Below are positions 10,235 through 18,015 of a stretch of DNA of 64,000 nt, in pieces. The stretch spans positions 310,001-374,000 of the forward strand of contig NZ_JAPVBL010000001.1 of the NCBI RefSeq assembly GCF_026967935.1, given 5' to 3'. This DNA is from Modestobacter sp. VKM Ac-2982. Lineage in GTDB: Bacteria > Actinomycetota > Actinomycetes > Mycobacteriales > Geodermatophilaceae. The notes beneath the pieces are model-generated. The model was not told the DNA's origin, ran no database searches, and worked only from the letters and a program-made list of their open reading frames with translations. The position numbers and the translations under genes were made by a program. The first letter of the stretch is position 1. Each line of letters starts with the position of its first letter.

Positions 10235-10386
10235 GCACGGTGGATGGGTGGCCGGGTCGGTCCGCTGCCCGACGATCTGCCGGACGGGACCCAGTCACAC
10301 CCGCCCCACGATCCCCACGCGTGGCGGCCCGTCACGCCACCGACCGATGGACCGGTCGGACCAGCTCGAGCCCAGGAGGCCCCTTC

Positions 10387-12054
10387 GTGAGCGCACCATC
10401 CGTCCTCGCCCGGACGACCGGAACGACCCAGAGGACGACGCGCGCCGGCGCCCGCGGCTGGTTGCACGACCGGGGCATCAGGACCCGCATCTTCGCTCTG
10501 AGCGCCGTCCTGCTGATCGGCCTGGCAGCCGTCGCGGTCACCGGGATCACCGGGTCGAACCGGGTGAGCGACCTGAACGCCCGGGCGACGGCGGCCGTGG
10601 GCGTCCAGCGGGCCGTCGAGGACGCCCGGTACGACCTCTTGTGGGCGGCCAACTGGCAGAACATCACCGCCTGGCGCGCGCGGGTCGACGGCGGGGCGAC
10701 CGCGGCCGCTCCTGACGGTGACAACGTGCCCAACTACGAGGACGGCGCAGCCGGGTTCGAGGAGCTCTTCGCCATCGACCGGGGCCTCCTCGACGCCGAG
10801 GCCCGGGCCAGCCTCGACACCATCCAGGAGAACTGGACGGCGATGAGCGCCTTCAACGACGAGATCTTCGCGCTCTGGGCGCAGGGCCGGCTGGACGAGG
10901 GCGACGCGGTCTCCACCGGGGACAAGTGGGACGTGTTCTACGTGCTGGACCAGGCGATGACCGAACTGGTCGCCTCCGTGGACGCCCGCGTGGCGGAGAC
11001 GCGCGCCGCGGCCGAGGCGGCCGAGTCGGCGATGGTCCGCAACATGGTGCTGGTGGCCCTCGCCTCGGTGCTGCTGGGCGCCGGTCTGTCGTCCGTGGTG
11101 TCCGGCGGGATCGTCCGCGGCGTCCGGGAGATCCAGACCGCGCTGGAGCGGCTGGCCGGGCGGGACCTGACCGTGCGGCTGCCCGTCCGCGGCCGGGACG
11201 AGATGGGGCAGATGTCCGCGGCGCTGAACACCGCCGCGCAGACGATGGCCGACACGGTCGCCGAGATCGTCGCGTCGGCCGATGCGGTCGCCGCGTCGTC
11301 GGAGGAGCTGTCGGCGTCCTCTGCGCAGATCTCCTCCTCGGCGGAGGAGACCTCGGCGCAGTCCGGCGTCGTCTCCGCCGCCGCCGACGAGGTCAGCCGG
11401 AACGTGGCCACCGTCGCGGCGGGCGCTGAGCAGATGGGTGCCTCGATCCGGGAGATCAGCCAGAACGCGAACGAGGCGGCGCGGGTGGCGGCGTCGGCGG
11501 TGAGCGAGGCGGAGGCGACGACGGCGACGATCACGAAGCTGGGGATCTCCTCCAAGGAGATCGGGGCGGTGGTGAAGACGATCACTTCCATCGCGGAGCA
11601 GACGAACCTGCTGGCCCTGAACGCCACGATCGAGGCGGCGCGTGCCGGTGAGGCGGGCAAGGGGTTCGCGGTGGTCGCGAACGAGGTGAAGGAGCTGGCG
11701 CAGGAGACGGCGCGGGCGACGGAGGACATCGCGCGTCGGGTGGAGGCGATCCAGGGCGACACCGGCAAGGCGATCGAGGCCATCGGTGGGATCAGTGCGG
11801 TGATCGGGTCGATCAACGACTTCCAGCTGACCATCGCCAGTGCGGTGGAGGAGCAGACGGCGACGACGAACGAGATGTCCCGGTCGGTGCAGGAGGCCGC
11901 CGGCGGGTCGACGGAGATCGCCACCAACATCACCGGCGTCTCGGCGGCGGCCAGCTCGACGACCCAGGCGCTGGGGCAGACCCGGCAGGCCGTGGACGAG
12001 CTGTCCCGGATGGCCAGTGACCTGCGGGGGAGTGTGGCCCGCTTCACGTACTGA
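10387..12054 (+). CDS. Methyl-accepting chemotaxis protein 5
   Basis: 555-residue receptor with TM1 near 37-58, a larger extracytoplasmic sensor (contains [17 protein letters not shown]), TM2 near 219-242, HAMP and the MA domain, ending ARFTY. GTG 10387 is chosen because AGGAGG sits 8 bases upstream. An upstream in-frame ATG at 10240 would add a Pro/Arg-rich stretch unlike any receptor. It is the most divergent signalling domain of the five ([23 protein letters not shown], then [19 protein letters not shown]), nearest to receptor 2. The ligand is unknown. Confidence 0.92.
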   Translation: MSAPSVLARTTGTTQRTTRAGARGWLHDRGIRTRIFALSAVLLIGLAAVAVTGITGSNRVSDLNARATAAVGVQRAVEDARYDLLWAANWQNITAWRARVDGGATAAAPDGDNVPNYEDGAAGFEELFAIDRGLLDAEARASLDTIQENWTAMSAFNDEIFALWAQGRLDEGDAVSTGDKWDVFYVLDQAMTELVASVDARVAETRAAAEAAESAMVRNMVLVALASVLLGAGLSSVVSGGIVRGVREIQTALERLAGRDLTVRLPVRGRDEMGQMSAALNTAAQTMADTVAEIVASADAVAASSEELSASSAQISSSAEETSAQSGVVSAAADEVSRNVATVAAGAEQMGASIREISQNANEAARVAASAVSEAEATTATITKLGISSKEIGAVVKTITSIAEQTNLLALNATIEAARAGEAGKGFAVVANEVKELAQETARATEDIARRVEAIQGDTGKAIEAIGGISAVIGSINDFQLTIASAVEEQTATTNEMSRSVQEAAGGSTEIATNITGVSAAASSTTQALGQTRQAVDELSRMASDLRGSVARFTY

Positions 12055-12207
12055 GGAACGTGTTTGGACAGAACGTGATGGGGCACTGACCCTCCGGCAG
12101 CAACGCGCGGAGGTCGCCTGCTCGCTGTCCTGCGAGCGGGTGATCTCCGCGTGGCGCTGTGGCCCGGGCTGCCAGCACGATGGCCTGACCACTTCCCTGG
12201 AGGCGAC

Positions 12208-13116
12208 GTGCCCTACTCCCTGGTCAGCGCTGCGACGCTCGGCTTCGACCTCGTCCGTCTGCCCGCCGGTGGCCAGGTCGCCGACGTCCTGGTGACCGGC
12301 ATCGGTGCCGATGCCGCCACCCTGCACCGGATCGCCGCGGCACACCCCGCCGCGGGCCGCCCCGACGACGAGCGCGCGGCCCTCGCCGTCCGCGCCCGCC
12401 GGGCCCACGAGCTGGCCGCCGGCGGCGTCCCCCAGCTGCGCGACCTGACCGCCCCGGCCGGCGAGGACCGGTCCGCCCGCCTGGTCGCCCTGCTGGAACG
12501 CGGCACGATCGGCAACACCCCCGCCCTGGAGCGGCTGGTGCGCGACGACGTCCTCGGCCCGGAGCACCCCGTCGTCGCCGACCTCGACCCGGCGGTGACG
12601 ACCCAGGCCGCCGACGTGCTGGCCGATGCCGCCACCGGCTGGTGGGCCGCGGACGCGCTCGACGCACCGACCCGGGCCGAGCTCACCGGCCCGTTCGCGA
12701 CCGCGACCGCCTGGGAGCCCGGTCCGCGACCGGACCTCGGGCCGGCCGCCCCCGGTGTCGCTGCCTTCTTCGAGGAGCTGCGCGGGCTGGACGAGCCCGG
12801 TCGCCGGCGGTGGCGGCTGGCCGTCGACGCCGGGCGCGCCCAGCGACGTCCCTGGGCGGCGGCGATGCACGGCGCCGCCTGGGCCGCGCACGTCTCCGGC
12901 CGCACCCGCACCCTGGCCGCCGTCCAGCTCATGACCGTCGGGGTCTTCGCCGAGGCCGGCTTCTCCCCCCGGGACGGCGCCGAGGGCGTCTGGAACGCCC
13001 TGGCCGGCTGCGTGCAGGGCCTGGCGATGGCCGACCTGCTGGACGAGGAGTCCCTCGCCGTGCTGGGTGGCCCGTGGGCCGCGGTGACCGGGAGGTCCCT
13101 CCCCCTCGAGGGGTGA
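12208..13116 (+). CDS. Protein of unknown function inside the chemotaxis locus
   Basis: 302 residues, Ala-rich, with no signal peptide or membrane segment. I do not recognise the family. GTG 12208 is preferred because CTGGAGG lies 7 bases upstream; an in-frame ATG at 12151 would add 19 residues. The best-looking conserved stretch is C-terminal: AAMHGAAWAAHVSGRTRTL, then a hydrophobic helix (AVQLMTVGVFAEAGF) and ALAGCVQGLAMADLL. It lies between receptor 5 and cheB on the same strand, so a role linked to chemotaxis is possible, but nothing in the sequence shows a mechanism. Confidence 0.75.
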   Translation: MPYSLVSAATLGFDLVRLPAGGQVADVLVTGIGADAATLHRIAAAHPAAGRPDDERAALAVRARRAHELAAGGVPQLRDLTAPAGEDRSARLVALLERGTIGNTPALERLVRDDVLGPEHPVVADLDPAVTTQAADVLADAATGWWAADALDAPTRAELTGPFATATAWEPGPRPDLGPAAPGVAAFFEELRGLDEPGRRRWRLAVDAGRAQRRPWAAAMHGAAWAAHVSGRTRTLAAVQLMTVGVFAEAGFSPRDGAEGVWNALAGCVQGLAMADLLDEESLAVLGGPWAAVTGRSLPLEG

Positions 13117-13225
13117 ATCCCGCTCGATCTGCAGGACACGTCCGAATCCGCTCAAGGCCCGGCACGGGATGCCGATACAGGTCTGGAGCGGCCCACCGGC
13201 CGGCACATCGGCTGCGGGGGAACGC

Positions 13226-14365
13226 GTGGAACAGATCAGGGTGATGGTCGTCGACGACTCCGTCGTCGTCCGCAAGATCGTGACGGACGTGCTGTCCGAG
13301 GACCCGATGATCACCGTCGTCGGCACGGCGCCGAACGGCCGGCTGGCCGTGGCCAAGCTCGAGCAGCTCAAGCCCGACCTGGTCACGATGGACATCGAGA
13401 TGCCGGAGATGAACGGCATCGAGGCGGTGCGCGCCATCCGCAGCCGGGCCGGCGGTCAGACGTACAGCCGGGTCCCGATCATCATGTTCAGCACGCTGAC
13501 CGAGCGCGGTGCCTCCGCGACCCTGGACGCGCTGTCCGCCGGTGCCAACGAGTACGTGACCAAGCCGGCCAACGTCGGCAGCGTCGCCCAGTCGATGGAG
13601 AGCGTGCGTCAGCAGCTCATCCCCAAGATCAAGGCCCTGACCGGCCGGCCGCAGACCAGCGGCCCCGCGGCCGCCCCGCTCGCCGCGCCGGTCGCCGTCC
13701 GCCCGCCGGTGGCGCGCACCAGCGCCCCCAAGGAGCCGGCCGTGCTCGTGATCGGTTCCTCCACCGGGGGCCCCGAGGCGCTGACCAAGGTGCTGCCGCT
13801 GCTGCCCGCGTCCCTCCCGGTGCCGGTGCTGCTGGTGCAGCACATGCCCCCCGTCTTCACCCGCCAGTTCGCCCAGCGGCTGGACCGGCTCTGCCCGCTC
13901 ACGGTGGTCGAGGCCACCGACGGCAGCCCGCTCCTGCCCGGCACCGTGCACATCGCCCCCGGTGACTTCCACCTGACCGTGGGCACCAGTGGGGCCAACA
14001 AGCGGACGGCGCTGAACCAGGCGCCACCGGAGAACTTCTGCCGGCCGGCCGTCGACGTCCTCTTCCGTTCGGCCGTGGCCGCCTACGGCGGCGCCGTGCT
14101 CGGCGTCGTGCTCACCGGCATGGGCTCGGACGGGCGCATCGGCGCCGGCCAGATCCGGGACGCCGGCGGCACGGTCGTCGCCCAGGACCAGGCCACCTCG
14201 GTGGTCTGGGGCATGCCCGGTGCGGTCGCCCAGGCCGGCTTCGCCGACGAGGTGCTGCCACTGGGCCGGGTCGCCGAGGCGATCGTCCGGCTCCTCCCGA
14301 CCCCACGTCCGGCCGCCAGCTTCGCCGCTGCCCGGGCCGCTGCCCCGATGGGAGGCCGACGATGA
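13226..14365 (+). CDS. cheB: Chemotaxis response regulator / protein-glutamate methylesterase CheB
   Basis: 379 residues. An N-terminal receiver domain has the acidic pair D10-D11, phosphoacceptor D56 in VTMDIEMPEMNG and Lys in TKPAN. A Pro/Ala linker leads to the CheB methylesterase domain with nucleophile Ser in IGSSTGGPEAL, His in LVQHMPPVFT and Asp in GMGSDG. It removes methyl groups from receptors and deamidates Gln during adaptation. GTG 13226 is chosen, with GGGGG 5 bases upstream, because it places the receiver at the true N-terminus; the frame is open back to 13169. It overlaps cheR by 4 bases. The preceding 109 bases hold no gene. Confidence 0.95.
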   Translation: MEQIRVMVVDDSVVVRKIVTDVLSEDPMITVVGTAPNGRLAVAKLEQLKPDLVTMDIEMPEMNGIEAVRAIRSRAGGQTYSRVPIIMFSTLTERGASATLDALSAGANEYVTKPANVGSVAQSMESVRQQLIPKIKALTGRPQTSGPAAAPLAAPVAVRPPVARTSAPKEPAVLVIGSSTGGPEALTKVLPLLPASLPVPVLLVQHMPPVFTRQFAQRLDRLCPLTVVEATDGSPLLPGTVHIAPGDFHLTVGTSGANKRTALNQAPPENFCRPAVDVLFRSAVAAYGGAVLGVVLTGMGSDGRIGAGQIRDAGGTVVAQDQATSVVWGMPGAVAQAGFADEVLPLGRVAEAIVRLLPTPRPAASFAAARAAAPMGGRR

Positions 14366-15186
14366 CCCTCACCGCCACGAGCTTCGACTGGGTGCGCCAG
14401 CTGGTGCACCGCGAGAGCGCGATCGTCCTGCAGCCCGGCAAAGAGTACCTGGTCGAGGCCCGGCTGCTGCCGATGGCCCAGCAGCGCGGCCTCTCCGGCG
14501 TGAGCGAGCTGGTCGAGTCGGTCCGCAAGACCCCCGACCCGGCGGTCACCCGGCGGATCGTGGAGGCCCTGACCACGAACGAGACGTCCTGGTTCCGGGA
14601 CGGCGACCCGTTCACCTCCTTCACCAGCACGGTGCTGCCGCAGCTGCTGGCCGCCCGCCGTCCCGACGAGCGGCTGCAGATCTGGTCGGCGGCCTGCTCC
14701 AGCGGGCAGGAGGCCTACACGCTGGCCATGCTGCTGGCCGACGCGCTGCCCAACGCCGCCACGCGGGTGTCGATCACCGCGACCGACCTGTCCCGGCAGA
14801 TGGTGGAGCGCACCCGCGCCGGCCGGTTCAGCCAGCTGGAGGTCAACCGGGGCCTGCCGGCCACGATGCTGGTGCGGCACTTCACCCGCAGCGGCAACGA
14901 GTGGGAGATCGCCCCCGCGCTGCGCCGGATGATCACCGCGAGCGAGTGCAACCTCGCCGCCCCGCTGCCCCGGATGGGCCCGTTCGACGTGGTCTACCTG
15001 CGCAACGTCCTCATCTACTTCGACCTGGCCACCAAGCAGGCGATCCTGACCCGAGTCCGCCAGCTCATGCGCCCCGACGGGTGGCTGTTCCTCGGTGCGG
15101 CGGAGACCACCCTCGGGGTCGACGAGAACTGGGAGCGCGTCGTCCTCGGCCGCGGCTCCGCCTACCGCCCGCGAAAGGGAGTCTGA
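14362..15186 (+). CDS. cheR: Chemotaxis protein methyltransferase CheR
   Basis: 274 residues. A helical N-terminal CheR domain (residues 1-75) is followed by the SAM-binding methyltransferase domain. Diagnostic motifs are TTNETSWFRD (about 73-82), the SAM motif IWSAACSSGQEAYTLAM and the NVLIYFD motif near 215. It methylates Glu side chains in the receptor signalling domains, opposing CheB. The start ATG overlaps the cheB stop (ATGA), indicating translational coupling. It has no TPR extension. Confidence 0.95.
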   Translation: MTLTATSFDWVRQLVHRESAIVLQPGKEYLVEARLLPMAQQRGLSGVSELVESVRKTPDPAVTRRIVEALTTNETSWFRDGDPFTSFTSTVLPQLLAARRPDERLQIWSAACSSGQEAYTLAMLLADALPNAATRVSITATDLSRQMVERTRAGRFSQLEVNRGLPATMLVRHFTRSGNEWEIAPALRRMITASECNLAAPLPRMGPFDVVYLRNVLIYFDLATKQAILTRVRQLMRPDGWLFLGAAETTLGVDENWERVVLGRGSAYRPRKGV

Positions 15187-15188
15187 CC

Positions 15189-15584
15189 GTGCGAGCTCTG
15201 GTGATCGACGATTCCCGCGCCATGCGGCGCATCGTCGGCAGCATCCTCAAGAGTTTCGGATACGAGGTGCGTGAGGCCGGCGACGGCCAGCAGGCCCTCG
15301 ATGCGCTGCACGCGGGGAAGGCCGAGGGCTGGGTCCCGGACCTGTGCTGTATCGACTGGAACATGCCGGTGATGGACGGACTGCAGTTCGTCATGGCCAC
15401 CCGGGCCAACCCCGACTTCCGCCAGGTGACGCTGATGATGGTCACCACGGAGAGCGAGACCGGCCAGATCGTCAAGGCGCTGGCCGCCGGGGCACACGAG
15501 TACCTGATCAAGCCCTTCACCGCCGACGCGATGCGGGACAAGCTCGCGCTGCTCGGCCTGCTCCCCGAGGAGGTGTCCGCGTGA
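15189..15584 (+). CDS. cheY: CheY-type single-domain response regulator 1
   Basis: 131-residue stand-alone receiver with the acidic pair D7-D8 (VIDDSRAMRR), phosphoacceptor D56 in CIDWNMPVMDG, Thr in MVTTES and Lys in LIKPFT. GTG 15189 begins 2 bases after the cheR stop, with AAAGGGAG upstream. It has no output domain, so it is either the flagellar-motor signal or a phosphate sink. It is followed with overlap by a CheX-like gene, forming the first of two CheY/CheX-like pairs. Confidence 0.92.
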   Translation: MRALVIDDSRAMRRIVGSILKSFGYEVREAGDGQQALDALHAGKAEGWVPDLCCIDWNMPVMDGLQFVMATRANPDFRQVTLMMVTTESETGQIVKALAAGAHEYLIKPFTADAMRDKLALLGLLPEEVSA

Positions 15585-16081
15585 CCCTGCAGGAAGCCCC
15601 GCCGATCACCGCGCTGCTGGACCCGGCGACGGTGCAGAGCATCGCCGACGAGATCTGGCCGACCCTGGTCGGTGACGGTGAGGCGTTCGTCCCCGTCCCG
15701 GTCGCACCGCCGGCCGAGGTGGTCAGCGCGTGGGTGACGATCAGCGGCCCGTGGAACGGCGCCGTCGTCCTCACCTGTGCGCCGGCCACCGCCGAGGCGC
15801 TCGCCGAGAGCGTCCTGATGACCCGGCCGCCCACGGTCGTGGACGACGAGGACGTCGCCGACGCGCTCGGCGAACTCGCCAACGTGCTGGGCGGCAACAT
15901 CAAGTCCGTCCTGCCGGGGCCCTCCAGCCTCGGCCTCCCCCAGATCGGTTCCGCGCCCACCACCGGGCGGCTGGACGACGTCTGCCGCGTCAACGGTCAG
16001 TGGCGCGGACAGAGCCTGACCATCACCGTGCAGGGCGCCACCGAGGCGCTGCACCCGAGCGGAACTGAGGTGCCGCAGTGA
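15581..16081 (+). CDS. CheX/CheC-like phosphatase 1
   Basis: 166 residues. The central helix DALGELANVLGGNIKSVLP carries the E-x-x-N pair (E98, N101) that in CheC/CheX/FliY proteins inserts into phosphorylated CheY to remove its phosphate, followed by the usual GN-x-K and LP-x-P pattern. The start GTG overlaps the stop of the preceding cheY by 4 bases. From family knowledge it should shorten the CheY-P signal; which CheY it acts on is inferred from adjacency only. Confidence 0.8.
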   Translation: MTLQEAPPITALLDPATVQSIADEIWPTLVGDGEAFVPVPVAPPAEVVSAWVTISGPWNGAVVLTCAPATAEALAESVLMTRPPTVVDDEDVADALGELANVLGGNIKSVLPGPSSLGLPQIGSAPTTGRLDDVCRVNGQWRGQSLTITVQGATEALHPSGTEVPQ

Positions 16082-16440
16082 AGATCCTGGTGACCGACGA
16101 CAGCCGTGTCATGCGGCAGATCGTGATCCGCACCCTCCGTCAGGCGGGCTACGACGACCACGACATCGTCGAGGCCGTCGACGGACGCGACGCGTTCGAG
16201 AAGGTCGGGTCGGAGAAGCCCGACCTGGTCCTCTCGGACTGGAACATGCCCGAGATGACCGGCATCGAGTGCCTGGAGGCGCTGCGCGCCTCCGGTTCGC
16301 AGGTCGCCTTCGGCTTCGTGACCTCGGAGGGCTCCCCGGAGATGCGGGAGAAGGCGGCCAACGCCGGCGCCCTCTTCCTCATCGCCAAGCCGTTCAACGA
16401 GGACACGTTCAAGGACGCCCTGGACGGGGTGATCGCATGA
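16078..16440 (+). CDS. cheY: CheY-type single-domain response regulator 2
   Basis: 120-residue receiver with acidic residues D7-D8 (VTDDSRVMRQ), phosphoacceptor D54 in LSDWNMPEMTG, Thr/Ser in FVTSEG and Lys in IAKPFN. It overlaps the upstream CheX-like gene by 4 bases and the downstream CheX-like gene by 4 bases (ATGA at both joints). Its Thr-Ser pair and lack of insertions are typical of flagellar CheY. It differs clearly from receiver 1, so this is not a recent duplication. Confidence 0.92.
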   Translation: MKILVTDDSRVMRQIVIRTLRQAGYDDHDIVEAVDGRDAFEKVGSEKPDLVLSDWNMPEMTGIECLEALRASGSQVAFGFVTSEGSPEMREKAANAGALFLIAKPFNEDTFKDALDGVIA

Positions 16441-16922
16441 CCGCCCCCGCACCGGCGCTGCTGCCCAACCCCAAGGCCGTCCGCGACCTGCTGGAGGGGC
16501 TGTTCGGCAAGGACGTCACCGTCGCCCCGGGCGATCCCGTGTCGCTCAACGACAAGCCGGCCGTGGCCGTCTACGTGGACCCGACGATGGCGACCACCGC
16601 CCTCTGCCTGGTCGACATCCGGCTCGCCGCCTGGCTCGCCGGGGCGCTGGCCCTGCTCCCCAAGGGCGGGCTCGAGGACGCCATCGACGAGGGCGAGCTC
16701 TCCGAGATGCACCTGGAGGTCGTCTACGAGGTGGTGAACGTCGCCGCCGCGCTGTTCAACGGTGGGGGCGTCAACCACTCGAAGCTGCACAAGGTGCACG
16801 CGCCGGGGGAGCCGATCCCGGGGGACATCGCCGGCCTGGCCGCGGCGTTCAACCGGATCGACCTCAAGGTCGACGTGGCCGGCTACGGCTCGGGCAACAT
16901 GTCCATCGTGATGGCGCACTGA
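16437..16922 (+). CDS. Probable second CheX-like protein
   Basis: 161 residues. The N-terminus is unlike the first CheX-like protein, but the middle helix reads MHLEVVYEVVNVAAALFN and places an E-x-x-N pair at E98 and N101, the same residue numbers as in the preceding paralogue. The flanking beta-rich stretches (AVAVYVDPT, LCLVDIRL before; IDLKVDVAGYG after) fit the CheC/CheX fold. The assignment rests on this pattern and on position after cheY2, so it is less sure than for the first. The ATG overlaps the cheY2 stop. It is the last gene of the locus. Confidence 0.65.
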   Translation: MTAPAPALLPNPKAVRDLLEGLFGKDVTVAPGDPVSLNDKPAVAVYVDPTMATTALCLVDIRLAAWLAGALALLPKGGLEDAIDEGELSEMHLEVVYEVVNVAAALFNGGGVNHSKLHKVHAPGEPIPGDIAGLAAAFNRIDLKVDVAGYGSGNMSIVMAH

Positions 16923-16949
16923 CCGCCACGACGAACCAGCAGGACCCAG

Positions 16950-17001
16950 CGACCAGGGGAGCGGGACCGGTGCGAGAGCGCCGGACCCGCTCCCCTGGTC
17001 G
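16950..17001. terminator. Bidirectional hairpin between chemotaxis locus and hydrolase gene
   Basis: Perfect 16-bp stem CGACCAGGGGAGCGGG / CCCGCTCCCCTGGTCG around a 20-base loop, placed between the stops of two convergent genes. Confidence 0.8.
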
Positions 17002-17016
17002 CGTTCGGGGCGCCGG

Positions 17017-17952
17017 TCAGCGGCCGCGCGCGGCCGCCTCGCGGACCGCGTCGGTGATCGCCCGGACGCCCTCCTCGGCCCACAGCACCGAGTCGTGGTC
17101 GGTGTCGGGGACCTCGCGGGCGGTGACATGAGCCTCGCCGAGCTGCATCGGCTCCAGCCGCACCTCGTCGTAGAGGCCGGGCACCTCGCCCTGCATGCCC
17201 CGGGTCGCCCAGAGCAGGGTCGCCGGCACGGGGAGGTCGGTGGTGGCCTCGAGCACCACCTGGTTGCGGAGCATGTCCGCGCCGTCGACCCGGACCGCCT
17301 CGTGCGCCACCGCGCTGCGCAGTTCCGGCGGGGTGCCGGTGAGGTCGCGGACGAAGAACGCCGATGCCGGCGGGTGGTCGACCCACCGGCCGATCGTCGG
17401 GTGTCCGGACCAGAAGTCCCGGACCGCCGGCAGGTCGGGGAAGGTGCGGTCCAGCCGGTCCAGGCTCGCCCCCAGGAACGCGCCGAGCATCGAGTCGGTG
17501 TCCGCGGCCGGTGGGACGGCGAAGGGCAGGCCCCCGTCGACCAGCACCAGCCCGTGCACCATGTCCCGGGCCACCCCGGTGGTGGCCAGTGCGGCCACGA
17601 AGCCGCCCATCGAGTGGCCGACGAGCACGGCGGCGTCGGCACCGGCCTGGGAGTCGGCGCCGAACCGGTCGAGCAGCGCGGCGACGTCCGCGGCGTGGAC
17701 CGACAGGCCGTAGGGGCCGGGGAGCCCGGCGCTGCCGGCGCGGCCCCGCAGGTCGGGCGCGACCACCTCGCACTCGCCGGCCAGGGCGGCCGCGACCGGG
17801 CCCCAGACCGCGGCGTTCCCGGTGATCCCGTGCACCAGCACGACCAGCGGTGCTCCGGGGGCGTCGGCGGCCCAGTACAGGGCGGCGAGCTCGCCGCCCT
17901 CGACGGGGACGGTGATCTCCTCGGGGGAGCGGGCGTCGGCAGGAGTGCTCAC
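17017..17952 (-). CDS. Alpha/beta-fold hydrolase
   Basis: 311 residues with the alpha/beta hydrolase core: oxyanion motif VLVHGITG (HG at 41-42), nucleophile elbow GHSMGG (Ser114) and the likely catalytic His in DTDHDSVLW near the C-terminus. A lid-like insertion lies at about 140-230. There is no signal peptide, so it should be cytosolic. The substrate cannot be told from sequence; epoxide hydrolase, esterase and haloalkane-dehalogenase-like members share this pattern. The ATG start is followed by MSTPADARSPEEITVP. It is convergent with the chemotaxis locus. Confidence 0.85.
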   Translation of the reverse strand: MSTPADARSPEEITVPVEGGELAALYWAADAPGAPLVVLVHGITGNAAVWGPVAAALAGECEVVAPDLRGRAGSAGLPGPYGLSVHAADVAALLDRFGADSQAGADAAVLVGHSMGGFVAALATTGVARDMVHGLVLVDGGLPFAVPPAADTDSMLGAFLGASLDRLDRTFPDLPAVRDFWSGHPTIGRWVDHPPASAFFVRDLTGTPPELRSAVAHEAVRVDGADMLRNQVVLEATTDLPVPATLLWATRGMQGEVPGLYDEVRLEPMQLGEAHVTAREVPDTDHDSVLWAEEGVRAITDAVREAAARGR

Positions 17953-18015
17953 CCGGCCACCCTGCCGTCCCGGCGGTGAGGTTGCACGTGGAACACGACC
18001 CGATCGGGTGCCGGA

